The notes beneath the pieces are model-generated. The model worked only from the letters and a program-made list of their open reading frames with translations, was not told where the DNA came from and did no database searches. Position numbers and translations under genes: made by a program. Below are positions 52,156 to 62,633 of a DNA stretch of 64,000 nucleotides, one piece after another. The DNA comes from Chytriomyces cf. hyalinus JEL632 (taxonomy: Eukaryota; Chytridiomycota; Chytridiomycetes; Chytridiales; Chytriomycetaceae). Location of the stretch: contig JAIWWG010000023.1 of assembly GCA_025435555.1 (NCBI GenBank), forward strand, positions 339,032 through 403,031, read 5' to 3'. Position 1 is the stretch's first letter. The number at the start of each line of letters is the position of its first letter.

Positions 52156-53752
52156 ATGTTGGCTGCGTTCAAAGCTTCTGGAAAGACGCGTCCAACAACA
52201 CTTAAGAAAAAAAAGAAGATGAGTCCATCGAAACTGCGCGTTGTTCGTGATGCCTTGGATGTCTTGGGTGAGTGATGGAATCTGGTCTGATTCGGGCCCT
52301 GCTCATGTTCAATTCCTTCAGATGCCGAACTAGCAGAAACCAGTCAAGAAGGTGAGAGCAAATCTTGTGCCGCGTGATTATGAAGGCTGATTCAAGGTGG
52401 CAGATGGTAATCCCAGCGACCAAGAAATCCGTGATCCTGTTGTTGAAGGTTCGTTCCTTGTTCCATTATTTAGACGGATTTGTATTCACCCTCCTTCTTC
52501 AGAACCTGAAGTTGTGAAAGACGGAATTGATTCTTCGGTGCAAGAATCTCCGGAGCAAATAGAGCCGATTGATCCTCCTTTACCGACTATTGCCCCGAAA
52601 CCTCTGCCCATCCCACCCAGCCCTGCACTGCCAGTAGTCCCGAACGAAGAATCGCAATCTCCCACAGAGCCTCCCATCCCAAATGTGGCGAATTTGTCCT
52701 CTCAACTGGTAGAAACAACTTCCGTTAAGCCCCCAGAAACGGTCGCCTCCGTTGAAGCCGTAACACCGTCGCCACAACTTGCCACTTCGGAAAAATCAAC
52801 CGCTCCAGAAACTAGGCCAACACCACTGTCAAGTGAAACAAAAGAACAAGAACCTGAAAAGCCACCTTTAAGTTCATTCAAAATTTCAGCCCCAAGTACG
52901 ACAGCTGCAGTAGCTCCTGTCTCAACAAGCAAGCAATCGGAAAAACAACCCACGGCAACGTCACTGACGAAAACATCGAGTTCCACTGTTGCGCAAAGTA
53001 CAGCCCATTCATCTATACCAATATCCTCTCCAGAAAAATTGACAAGTGCATCTGTCGCTTCTACAAGCTATGTAGCTCCATTGGCTATATCAACAACCAC
53101 TCCTTTGAGCGAATCAAACTCTGGTTTGATCATCGGAGCAGTGGTGGGAAGTGTCGCAGCGCTCTGTTTGCTCGCATTGGGATTCTGGAGATATCGAAGC
53201 AACTCCAGCCCCAACAAGTCTCGAAGCGCCGCTGTGACATTGGCAGAACTGGCAAACGTGAACGCGAGTCCGGATGAATACGCCAAAATCGACCACAAGA
53301 CAGAGTACACGTACCCACGAAGTTCTCCAGACGAGTTCATCTTGGCCGATGGGTCTGCGGCACGTGGTGGTGGTACTGGACAGTTGGGCATGTTGGTGAC
53401 TTCCAGTGGTGCTTCTGGGCACTCGGCTCAGCACAGCCCGCCTATACCGTCACCGCAGGGAGATGGTGATTCACACATGTGGATGCAGCAGCAGCAGCAA
53501 CAGGAGCAGCAGCAGCAACAGCAGATGCTGCACTACCACCTGTATCAGCAGCAGTATTACTCTCAGCATCCGCAACAGCAGATGGCGTGGTACTATCAAA
53601 ACGAGCAGTTCCCCCAACAGCAACACCATCAGCCAAACCAGCAGTACCAGGCATGGCAGCAGCAGCAGCAGCCGCAGTGGAACCCAAGCCTAGGTCCGAA
53701 CACAAACATGAATGACGACCAAGGTTCAAACCCGCCCCCCGACAAACAATAA
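52156..53752 (+). CDS. Array gene 5: P/S/T-rich single-pass membrane protein with micro-exons
   Basis: Model: exons 52156-52267, 52322-52351, 52404-52448, 52503-53752; 478 residues, frame closed. The two inner exons are 30 and 45 nt and both phase 1-1, so each could be skipped without changing frame. The third intron (54 nt) could also be retained. The N-terminus is very basic (KTRPTTLKKKKKMSPSKLR), unusual for an outer segment. A Pro/Ser/Glu-rich stretch leads to a Gly/Ala helix at about 270-291 (LIIGAVVGSVAALCLLALGF) and WRYRSN. The tail ends in a Gln/Tyr/Trp-rich region with MAWYYQNEQFPQQQ and YQAWQQQQQPQWNP, reminiscent of, but not the same as, the W-x2-YY module of later genes. Confidence 0.66.
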
Positions 53753-53864
53753 TCCTTGATTTGATATAATTTATTGCAACGAATAAAAATAAAAAAACGT
53801 TGCGCCAAAAAATCCAAAAAATTGCAATGAAGATTTCTTTACCGTTTTCGTAGCTTTTACGTAA

Positions 53865-55178
53865 ATGAACACATCCGCCGAGGCCGCAACTGGGGGCGGC
53901 AGGACCAGGACTGGGGTCAGTGGGGAGGTCGGAGACGCTGTGCCGACGTCCGCGGAGGTCTCCGTCGTCATCGTGGCCACAACTGCTTCGTCAGCAAAGG
54001 GTGAACCCACAACCACCAGAGCCGAAGTCCCTCCCAGTCCTATCGCCACGGCTACGCTGCCAACTCTGGGTCCTGTTACTGAACGCACACGGTCGTTTGT
54101 GCCTGATGTATCAGTGGTCCCCACCATCACATTCACAAGGTCCAAATTGGAGCTGTCAACTGAGGACCCACCGGAGGAGAGCGACGTGTCCGCAAGTTTT
54201 CCGACAGCATCCAAAACCAAGGATACGAAAAGCAAGACTGCAGCTTCTGTTGAAGACGGACTGCTGACACCGTCAATCTCAATGTCAACGTCAGATAATG
54301 ATGTTCTGATTGATTTGCCCAGGTTCATCCAACCATCCGAAGCCAACCCAGCTACTCGCACGATCTCATCAACACTTGCACCCACACAAGCTCCCAGCCT
54401 GGGCGAACAGTGGGTAATCAATCTCGGTCCAATTCTGGGAACATTTGTCGGGGTTTTTGGGGCTCTTCTCGCCGCAGGAATCGTCATGTGCTTGATCAAC
54501 GAACGGACGGCAAAACGAAGGCTCATGAACCGCACCAAACGAGAATCGGCGCATGTGAGCACCATGCCACGGCAAGAAAGCACTCACTCTTCGAGCATGC
54601 AACCTGTGCGACCATCCAGCGTTGGACACTCTGTCCATGGCGGTGATGGATTCTTGATTGTGGAACAAGCCGTGTCGGAAAAGCCTTTTGGGTCGCGGGC
54701 ATCCACGTATTTTCAGGGGTCCCAGCCTTCAGAAGGTGGGGCCACCGTCAAACATTTGTCCACCGGCACAACAGATCAATGGTATCAGCAGTATCATCCA
54801 TCGCAGCCAGTGCAGCCAGTGCAGCACTACCAACAATATCAGCAGTACCAGCAGTACCAAGAGTATCAAGATTACCAAATGCGGTTGTACCAGTACCAGT
54901 CGCTTCAGCACCGGCACAACCTTCAGCAATTTCCCGATCCGGCCACGCCAAACTCCTCCGAACATTCCGAAATGACCTCACCCATCGAATACGCGCTTGG
55001 GAAACGAGTCAGCTCCGTGGTATCGTTGCCGCGTGCGCACTCTCTAGCAGGAGAATACACAGCCGTCACTGGGGCTGAGCACCAGGTTCGGGCGTGGCAC
55101 GCTGTGACGCTGGACACGGAGGGACACGTGGCGGAGACGGTGGACGAGAGCGGGAGTGCAGTGACACTGGCGCAGTAG
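53865..55178 (+). CDS. Array gene 6: single-pass membrane protein with YQQ repeats
   Basis: One exon, 437 residues. Outer part of about 180 residues rich in Thr, Ser, Val and Pro. The helix lies at about 185-211 (INLGPILGTFVGVFGALLAA) and is followed by NERTAKRR. The cytosolic tail has a tyrosine-glutamine repeat, beginning DQWYQQYHP and continuing as several Y-Q-Q / Y-Q-E / Y-Q-D units, then LYQYQSL. The last 80 residues are mixed and may be partly ordered (YTAVTGAEHQVRAWHAVTLD). No signal peptide, no conserved extracellular domain. The repeated YQQ units could be prone to self-association or tyrosine phosphorylation; that is inference. Confidence 0.66.
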   Translation: MNTSAEAATGGGRTRTGVSGEVGDAVPTSAEVSVVIVATTASSAKGEPTTTRAEVPPSPIATATLPTLGPVTERTRSFVPDVSVVPTITFTRSKLELSTEDPPEESDVSASFPTASKTKDTKSKTAASVEDGLLTPSISMSTSDNDVLIDLPRFIQPSEANPATRTISSTLAPTQAPSLGEQWVINLGPILGTFVGVFGALLAAGIVMCLINERTAKRRLMNRTKRESAHVSTMPRQESTHSSSMQPVRPSSVGHSVHGGDGFLIVEQAVSEKPFGSRASTYFQGSQPSEGGATVKHLSTGTTDQWYQQYHPSQPVQPVQHYQQYQQYQQYQEYQDYQMRLYQYQSLQHRHNLQQFPDPATPNSSEHSEMTSPIEYALGKRVSSVVSLPRAHSLAGEYTAVTGAEHQVRAWHAVTLDTEGHVAETVDESGSAVTLAQ

Positions 55179-55349
55179 CGCGTCCTCATGCCAGAAAATC
55201 ATTCGTTTTTATCTATGAGAATGCATGGTCACCATTAAAATGATACGGTGACTGTTGACAATCCTCGCAATTTTTATCGGCGCTTGGCGAACACTGTTAA
55301 ACACACACTCAAAAAAAAAAGTCCTGTTCAACTTCCCCGTCGCAACCCC

Positions 55350-56876
55350 ATGTCTACTTCCCAGGTACCCAGCTTCCCTCCGTCCCCTGCAGGTCCAGCA
55401 AGCAGGGCGACAACCTCGGCCGCATTCGCAGCCTCACCGACTGCCGTCATTCCTTCATCAACCACTGTGTCGGCGAGATCACCCACTTCCCAGCTACCGG
55501 CGTCACCAAGTGTGATGGATAGTGCTTCCAATGGCTTGTCTCAAGATCTCATCTACATAATCGCTGGAATGTCGGCTGTTGTTGGCGTTTCTATTGCTGT
55601 CGCCCTGTTTTGCTGCTGGCGGGCCAAGAAGCGGAAAGCAGCTTCAGCACACGATCCCCCCCTTTCATCTGCTCAATTGCAAGCGGAAAGAAGCGGCGAT
55701 TCTGGAGCAACACGCGATCAAGTGAATTCATCGCAAGACGAACGACTACTGCCAAGCACTGCCCCAGAAAGGGCTCCCTTCATGGTCGCGAAGTCTGATA
55801 CTCTTTCCAACGGCGGTGGAAGCGGCTCTATGGCGTCAAGTCCAACATCGTCGATCCCAACATTGCCAGACTCTGTTCCGTCCATGTCGCAATCACATTC
55901 ACCCGAGTCCAATGACCGATTGTCCGTGTCGGCCGATACCCTCGTTAAAAGCGCCCACAGTGCCGTGTCTCTCTCTGCTTTGGCTGCTGCTTCCAAATCC
56001 CAACTCAAGTACTCGCTGAGCGTGGATGAAATGAGCAATGCGAGCGTTTCGATTTCATCTCGGCGCACCTCGCTCAGCCGATCAGCAAACGACGTTATTC
56101 TTCAGTATCAAAAGTCTTATGAACGCGCAATGTCTATTCACGCCGATTCCGTGTATGGAGAACCCTCAGCTGTTCCAAACAGAAATAGTGCATCCATGGG
56201 ACGATCAAAAAGCACGATTGCTCTGAACGCGCTGTCTGAACGATCAAAAAGTATTCCCTTCAAAGCCGCGTTTATTGAAAGGGTTTGCGAAGTGGTTGCC
56301 TCCTCAGACGAGCTGGCCGCGCAGCCTCCTCCTGGTTCTTTGCCGCCTGGCTTCGAAAACGATGAAAAAGTTGTCCAGTTTGCGCAGTCTTTCAATCGGC
56401 GGTATTCGTCAGCATATAGCGCAGTTGAAGCCATGGACGAAGAAGCTGTGAGATCGCGGATGAGTGGCGCGTTCATCTTGAATCAATCCTACTGGCACTC
56501 CGAACCTGTCCAAAGTAGCAATGGGGATGGCGAAAATGAGGATAATGACGAAATCTCTACATCGGATTTTGACTCCGAGTCCGATGATGCTGCATCAAGG
56601 GCGTCACTCCCAAACGGCAAGCAAGAAGCTGGCAGGAAATCAGCAAGCTTAAGCCTAACTCCTCTGCGCTCCAGCTTAATTCAAAAGCATAGCTCAACCA
56701 GCGACCAAAACTCGTACCATCAAGTTTATTCAAGCGTTTCTTACTATTGGAGCAGCCCCGAATTCTCTGCGAAATGGGAAGCAGCGTCATCGCATCTTTC
56801 CAACACGTCCGCAGAATATGCCGAAGCCTGGCAGCTGTTTCTGACAGAGCATCCACAGGCTCTTATTTATTACTAA
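55350..56876 (+). CDS. Array gene 7: single-pass membrane protein, long Ser-rich tail, YAEAWQLFL end
   Basis: One exon, 508 residues. The frame is open upstream but 55350 is the first ATG. The outer part is short (about 65 residues, Ser/Pro/Ala/Thr-rich). The helix lies at about 67-90 (LIYIIAGMSAVVGVSIAVAL), followed by RAKKRK. The tail is the longest ordered-looking one in the array: many R-x-x-S sites (SSRRTSLSRS, GRSKST), then acidic and aromatic segments. It ends exactly with AEYAEAWQLFLTEHPQALIYY, which matches the Y-x3-W-[WQ]-x-[YF]-[YFL]-x3-P module of genes 8-10, plus an earlier SYYWSSPEFSAKWEAASS that is a looser copy. The R-x-x-S sites suggest regulation by basophilic kinases (inference). 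Confidence 0.68.
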   Translation: MSTSQVPSFPPSPAGPASRATTSAAFAASPTAVIPSSTTVSARSPTSQLPASPSVMDSASNGLSQDLIYIIAGMSAVVGVSIAVALFCCWRAKKRKAASAHDPPLSSAQLQAERSGDSGATRDQVNSSQDERLLPSTAPERAPFMVAKSDTLSNGGGSGSMASSPTSSIPTLPDSVPSMSQSHSPESNDRLSVSADTLVKSAHSAVSLSALAAASKSQLKYSLSVDEMSNASVSISSRRTSLSRSANDVILQYQKSYERAMSIHADSVYGEPSAVPNRNSASMGRSKSTIALNALSERSKSIPFKAAFIERVCEVVASSDELAAQPPPGSLPPGFENDEKVVQFAQSFNRRYSSAYSAVEAMDEEAVRSRMSGAFILNQSYWHSEPVQSSNGDGENEDNDEISTSDFDSESDDAASRASLPNGKQEAGRKSASLSLTPLRSSLIQKHSSTSDQNSYHQVYSSVSYYWSSPEFSAKWEAASSHLSNTSAEYAEAWQLFLTEHPQALIYY

Positions 56877-57035
56877 CCGCGCTCCGTACGCGACACGACA
56901 CTGTATTGCTTTCTCTGGCTGTTTCTCATGTGCTGCGCGTCTCTCATTGATCTGTTCTGCTTGCAGCGACTGAAATACAACTGACATAATTATTGATACA
57001 GTATCCATTTTATTGGTTTTTCACTTTTGTCGAAA

Positions 57036-58577
57036 ATGTCCAGCTCCTCGCCGGTTGCACCCACTTCAAACATCATTTCGCCGGAACCAAATTCACCGTT
57101 ACCAAGTCCTCCTCCCTCTTCGCAATCGATGGATCTGCCCTCGTCCGCTTCCGCTTCAAGTCCCCCACGCCCAACTACTGCAGCACCACCAGAACCGCCG
57201 CAGCTACCAGATCCGGAACCCACGTCTACGTCGGCACTGCCACCTCCTGCACCGGCTTCGAATTCGCCCATAATCCCGTCCTTGCCATCTCCTACTGCCC
57301 CTTCACCATCTCCCGGGCCTCCGCCTCCTCAGTCTCCGTCCCCCCCTCCTTCTGCCTCGTCCTCCCTTCCTCCATCTGCAAGCGCATTAACCTCCTTGAA
57401 TCAACCGCTTTTCTCGTTCGTGAGACCTAGTGATCGACCTGCGCAACAATCTCAGCTGTCCATTGCACCTTTAATTTCAAATGCTGCTGCAACTTTCATC
57501 CCCACTGCTGATGGACCCGCAACCACGTCAAGGCCATCCTCACCAAATCAACCAATAACTGAAACTGCTGCATCCGTAGGTCCATCTCCGACCGCTTTCG
57601 TAAACCCATTGTCGGCCATAAAAGTATCGCAGACAACACGGGGAACTGCGTCCAGCTCCATTCCAGTACCAGGGCTTGGAAACGTCTCTGAGAACATCTC
57701 AAAAAGTGGAGAGGGCGTTGACATTGGCGTAATTGTTGGAATTGTTGTCGGATCCATTGCAGGGGCCGCTTTGTTGGTCAGCTTGGCTGTCTGTTGGATT
57801 CGACGAAAGAAACTAGGTGGTAAGAAGGAGTCTGATAGTGTTGGGAGGACGCTTTTTGGGAACAAGGAAGTGCCGGAAACGCAGTCGTTTTTAGTTGCTG
57901 ACGAAGCAGCGTCGTCGAGCACTGTTTCTGGAGTGAGTGCATCTTCGAGTGTGATGGTTCCTGCAGATGATGGGAGTGACGCCAGGTTTTTGAGCCACGA
58001 TTCGAATCAGACTGCTGTTCCAAGAGATGCAAGCCAACACGAACATGCGAGGTTGTCGTCGTCAACTGGAACGGTCCCAATTGCTGCAAAAACGAAACGT
58101 GAAAGCAAGTACCAGCTTGGAAAGAAGAAGGTGTCAAAAAAAACGTCCGAAAGTGGATCAAGTCTCTCAGAAAGGACGGTTGTGACCCCTGCAGATATAT
58201 CGCGCGCGTATCAACAGCACCGGCCCAAACCCACTGTTCAGCAAATTGTGACCTCGGACAATGCTCCTTTGCTGGCCCAATCCGGACAGATTTCGTCTGC
58301 AGGCGGTGTTTCTGAATCTGAACAGAACCAAGCCTTATTCCCAGTGTATGGGATAAGCCAAGAAATGGCGCAGCAATACATGTACGGCATGACATACGAA
58401 CAGCAGCAAGAGCAGCTTCGTTATTACATGCAAAATCAAGCTTATCATTCGCCTCCTGATATGTCTGGGATGTCGCAAGAGTACATCAACAGCTGGTGGC
58501 AAGCATTCTTTCAGCATGACCCGGTAGCTGCGCAAGAGTGTTACGAAGCGGCACTCAAGGCGCAACGCGGTGGTTAA
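57036..58577 (+). CDS. Array gene 8: P/S-rich single-pass membrane protein with SWWQAFF tail
   Basis: One exon, 513 residues. The first 120 residues are mostly Pro and Ser (hydroxyproline-rich-protein-like), with a Thr/Ser-rich stem to about 228. The helix lies at about 230-254 and contains GxxxG-type spacing (GVIVGIVVGSIAGAALLVSL), followed by WIRRKK. The cytosolic tail is Ser/Lys-rich, then Tyr/Gln/Met-rich (QYMYGMTYEQQQ), and ends QEYINSWWQAFFQHDPVAAQ plus about 15 residues. The last block is nearly the same as in genes 9 and 10, the strongest evidence that these disordered proteins are related. No signal peptide is visible. A wall-stress sensor-like role is inferred only from the overall layout. 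Confidence 0.72.
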   Translation: MSSSSPVAPTSNIISPEPNSPLPSPPPSSQSMDLPSSASASSPPRPTTAAPPEPPQLPDPEPTSTSALPPPAPASNSPIIPSLPSPTAPSPSPGPPPPQSPSPPPSASSSLPPSASALTSLNQPLFSFVRPSDRPAQQSQLSIAPLISNAAATFIPTADGPATTSRPSSPNQPITETAASVGPSPTAFVNPLSAIKVSQTTRGTASSSIPVPGLGNVSENISKSGEGVDIGVIVGIVVGSIAGAALLVSLAVCWIRRKKLGGKKESDSVGRTLFGNKEVPETQSFLVADEAASSSTVSGVSASSSVMVPADDGSDARFLSHDSNQTAVPRDASQHEHARLSSSTGTVPIAAKTKRESKYQLGKKKVSKKTSESGSSLSERTVVTPADISRAYQQHRPKPTVQQIVTSDNAPLLAQSGQISSAGGVSESEQNQALFPVYGISQEMAQQYMYGMTYEQQQEQLRYYMQNQAYHSPPDMSGMSQEYINSWWQAFFQHDPVAAQECYEAALKAQRGG

Positions 58578-58780
58578 CGCTGAAGATCCGAGTTTGTTTC
58601 TGGACATTGTTTATTTAAGTTCCGTTATCGTTTTTGAGCGTGCATGAATCGTGTCACATCCAGTGAGTGAGTAGTTTCCATAAGCAATAGAAGTGCATAG
58701 CTATTATTTTTTACAGTCCAAGGCGTGTCGCCTCAAATAGACGCCTTTTTGATGTTTTTTTTCGATCACAGCAAAATCAC

Positions 58781-60165
58781 ATGTCATCATCTCAGTCTGG
58801 GACTGCAGCTGGTCCGGATGTTTCTCCCACGGCAAACATAACGGGAACACAGGCAGTCTCTCAGCAAGCTGCAACCAAACCCGTTCAACCTACTATCTCA
58901 GCCTCATTGGGCGGTGGAAACGCAGCAGCAAGCGGAACCCCCAACGGCAGTGGCTCGACAGGAGGTAGTGCAGCATCAGCAGATTCGGTGTCAGCCAGCT
59001 CGCAGTCCTTTTTCACTGTGCCGGTGATTCTGGGCTTGGCGTGCGGTGGAGCTGCGCTGATTGCAATCATTTTGGTGGGGATCATCTGCTGCCGTAACCG
59101 ACGTCGCAATAGAAAGGAGAAGGGCAAGTCCGATCCGCTGCAGGTGCGTTCGTGTGGGTTGATTTATCGAATGCTTGGATATATTGGCATTAACCTTGAC
59201 ATGCGCCGTTTGAACCGACTCAGGCTGTCTTCGATTCTGCGCCTGAACCCACTCTATGGAGTGGGAATGGACCTCCGGTTCCACCTCAAGACCACGGCAA
59301 GGTCCGCTACAACCCGGATGCATCCCTTGCAACAGGCCCCAACGTTGTGGCTGCTTCTGCTCTTGCCCAGATGGAGCTTCGAAACGCCCGCCAGAAGGTT
59401 ACGCTGCCTCTGAACCCCAACGCTCTTTCGAACATTGATGACAACAGTAGTGACACATCCGGTAGCGCCTACCAGTCGAGTGCAAACCTGAGCTCCCGTC
59501 ATTCACAATCCTTTGCCTCCTTGTACCAGGCCCAGTATTTACAATACCAGCATCAACAGCAACAGCAGGCATGGAACCCGAGTAGCAACCAGGCTTCCTT
59601 TATGGTGTCGACTGGTTCTCCTGCCATTCACCAAGAAAGCTCTGGCATTGGAGGTTCCGTGTCCAGCGCATCAGACACGGAACCGCTGAGCAAACGAGTG
59701 TCTGTGGCAAGTAAACGGCTGTCGACGGCGTCGTCTTCAACGGCTGGCGCAGTGGCAGCCGCGCGCTCTTTACCGCCAACAATGTTCCAAAGCCAGCAGC
59801 AAATCATGCATCAAATGTTTCAGCAGCAGTTGCTCTTGCAGCAGCAGCAAAGTCAAATTCAGTCGCTCATGCAGATGCAGCAGCAACCACAGCAGCTGCA
59901 GCAGCCATCCTCTTCAAACCCCACACCAGTTTCCCAGGAATATGTCAATTCGTGGTGGCAGAATTATTACATGCAAAACCCACAAGTCGCTGTTGCACAG
60001 TACCAAGCCATGATGGCTTCGGCAGCGAACGGGAGCGGTGTGGCTCCTGGCGCAACTCCACCAGTGAAACCAAAATCATCTGCCGGCACTGTCGGTGCCG
60101 GAAGTGCAACTGGATCGTCCGTAGTGAATGCGGACAAAACCAAAAAGAAAAAGAAGAGGAAGTAA
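58781..60165 (+). CDS. Array gene 9: single-pass membrane protein with SWWQNYY tail
   Basis: Model: exons 58781-59143 and 59224-60165; 434 residues, frame closed. Outer part about 75 residues of Ser/Gly/Ala/Thr. The helix lies at about 79-103 (VPVILGLACGGAALIAIILV), followed by RNRRRNRKEKGK. The intron falls just after the membrane anchor, separating it from the tail. The tail includes Ser-rich and Gln-rich parts, then QEYVNSWWQNYYMQNPQVAV, matching gene 8 position by position through the W-W-Q-x-aromatic-aromatic-x3-P core. It ends in a Gly/Ser stretch and a strongly basic KKKKKRK. A spliced anchor exon plus tail exon could allow exchange of tails between genes. Confidence 0.72.
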
Positions 60166-60274
60166 AAAAGTGGAAGGAGAAATGGCGCGCCCCATTTCTG
60201 ATATCGTTTTGTGGTCGTGGGCGTTGAGTCTGGTCAAAAAGATAAACTTTTACAAACTTTTTTAAATCCATGTC

Positions 60275-62633
60275 ATGTCCAGCCTGCCGATCTCACCACA
60301 GACCCCAACGGAAGCTGCTTACTCCAATGCAACGGACATTGCCGATTACTTGCCCGAAAGCACGAGTCCCAGCCCCGCAGGGGATGCACTAACAGACAGC
60401 ATCATGGGGGCACCAAAAGGAGTTTTCTTGGGAAGCATTGCCGGTGGTGCATGTGCCATGATTATTCTTCTTGTTGTTGCATGTTTTTGTGTCGGACATG
60501 TCCGGAGGAAGGAGCGCGCACGACGAGCCGGCATGAGCCCCATGGCGGGCCCGAACCAGGGAATGATTTACCAGGGTCTTCAGCTGGATATGAACTCAAC
60601 TGCTGCCGTAAAGCGTGCACCGCCAACCAAATGTTGGTTTTTTTGGAATGCTTGTGCCCCTCGCTGCCACCGTATGCATTGACCATCCGCTTCATCTCCT
60701 GTTCAAAATAGCTACAATTTTACGGCAACAAGCGCCATCACGCGTTGACAAAGTTATCGAGTGGCTTGCAGCCAACGACGCCGCAAACAGCAGCCATTTC
60801 TCAGTTTCAACCGGAAGAAGGCAACCAAATGTCCCTTTGCGAATACCTCAAAACCAGCGACCGCGCGCTCAAGCTGCGTCAAACTCGCCGAAAAAACGGG
60901 CTCTGCGACCGGCCACTGCATCCAATCCTTCCAAACAAAATGTCGCATCGAAATCTGGCCAGAAGGTGGGGGAAACATCTGTTACGACTCATGCCAAACC
61001 TTCTGTCCCCAAAACGGAAAGCTCAACGAGTAATTACAAGCCGGTCATCTCATCAGGAGCGCCGAAAACGGTATCCTATCAAAACGAATTGGAGCCCCTA
61101 ACCAGCTTAATTCCCGACCCTTTGCCTTTTGTTGTGGTTGCAATGGCGAAAAAGGCAGAGACGAAATCGAATGCGATTCCAACTGAGATTTTTTTGAGGG
61201 ATCCTGTGGGAGCAACGTTAGTGCAAAAGACGGGGGCAGGCTCACATGGAACAAAATTACCATATTCAAGTGTTGTCAAGAAGGAGTCGGCAGGAAATCA
61301 GACTGCAGCAGCCATAGGAACCACGATTCGAAAAGAAGATACAGCTCTTCAGCCAGAGTCGTCCGGTTCACGCGAAGCTCCGCAACAGTTGAAACGAAAA
61401 GGCGAAAATAATGAGCCATTAAACTCAACCTCACGACCGAAGCGAAAATCACCGCAGTCAAATCCTAAGAAATCTAAATCCGCTAAACTTGCCACAGCAT
61501 TTTCTTCAAGTAAGAATTATTTAGGTTGCGAGCGGCCTTTGGCTTGTGACTGCCCATTTTTCTTGTACTCGCTGCAAACATTTAATCCTTTGATTTCAGA
61601 CAAAACCATCGGAACAATTGCTTCCAAACATCTAAAAGGTCGAGTTTCTCCACCAGCAAAGCCCCCCTCATTTAATCCGCCTGACGCCGTACAAACGCAT
61701 TTTGCGATCCTTCAGCCTGTGGATCGGAAGGAACCAGATGCTATCAATACATTACTTGGTTCTTCAACTTCCGATGCGCATTGTCAGGCTCCATTAATCG
61801 ATAGCATGTCAAAAAACGTCGAATTTGCTTCATTGGCGAAGATATCCGGTTCCAGTGACCAAATATTAAAAGACACGGATGCGAGGGAATTACTGGAAAT
61901 GCGTCGAAAAGAGGCCAAGTTTCTCTTATTTGAAGCCCCTTTCAAAACATCAAATCAAGTTGACTCTGCGTCCGCCAAGACCGACGAAACCTCGTATTCA
62001 CGTTCATACCCTCGCGCTTTTCCGTGGTCAAAAAGACGTCTCGATATCAAAAACGACCAAGTCCATCAAATCGAAACTGTCATTGGAAAATCTTCGAACG
62101 CACTTGAATTGACAAGACCCGAACCACCATTGGTTCCCATCAATGTACATTCTCAGCAAACAATGGGGCTTATGGATCAACTCATGCAATGCTCGGATCG
62201 CCCGCAGGTTTCCCTTGAAAAACGATATTCCTACATGTTGCAAAAAGACCAGCAGCAGCAAAGTGCTTCTCCAATGCCACTTTCGTCACCCGAAAGTCAG
62301 CACATTTTCACGCCGTTACCCAATTGGAATTCTTCCGACCCTTTCGTTAGCTCGTCCAATGGGCAGAATGCAGTGATGTATTCTCCCGAAGGCTATCCTG
62401 TTGCGTACCAAGTTGCGCCCATGTATCCCGAGAAGTCGATGTTGTTCCCACCTGCGGAACAACATGGATACTCACAGTTGCTGCCGAACCAGTCCTACAT
62501 CGATGCTTGGTGGCGAGACTACTACGAAAAGGATCCGGTTGGGGCCCAAGAAGCCTACTGTAAAATGGGAGGCAGTTTTAATTCAGACGCGGTTGAAATG
62601 AGTGAGAGTGGAGAGAAGAAAACATTAAAGTAA
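60275..62633 (+). CDS. Array gene 10: single-pass membrane protein, large Lys/Ser-rich tail, AWWRDYY end
   Basis: Model: exons 60275-60632, 60712-61509, 61600-62633; 729 residues, frame closed. The second intron is 90 nt with no in-frame stop, so it could be retained. Outer part only about 45 residues. The helix lies at about 49-74 (VFLGSIAGGACAMIILLVVA), followed by VRRKERARR. The tail of more than 600 residues is basic and Ser-rich, with candidate nuclear-localisation-like clusters (RPKRKS, NPKKSKSAK). It ends in a Tyr/Pro-rich part and QSYIDAWWRDYYEKDPVGAQ, the same module as genes 8 and 9. The long basic tail is unusual for a surface protein and could allow signalling or release; that is speculation. 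Confidence 0.7.

Noticed and set aside
46287-62633. WSC, lectin or GPI-anchored adhesin domains in the array
   Set aside because: No WSC-like eight-cysteine pattern, lectin motif or C-terminal GPI signal is present; the hydrophobic helix is internal and followed by long basic tails.
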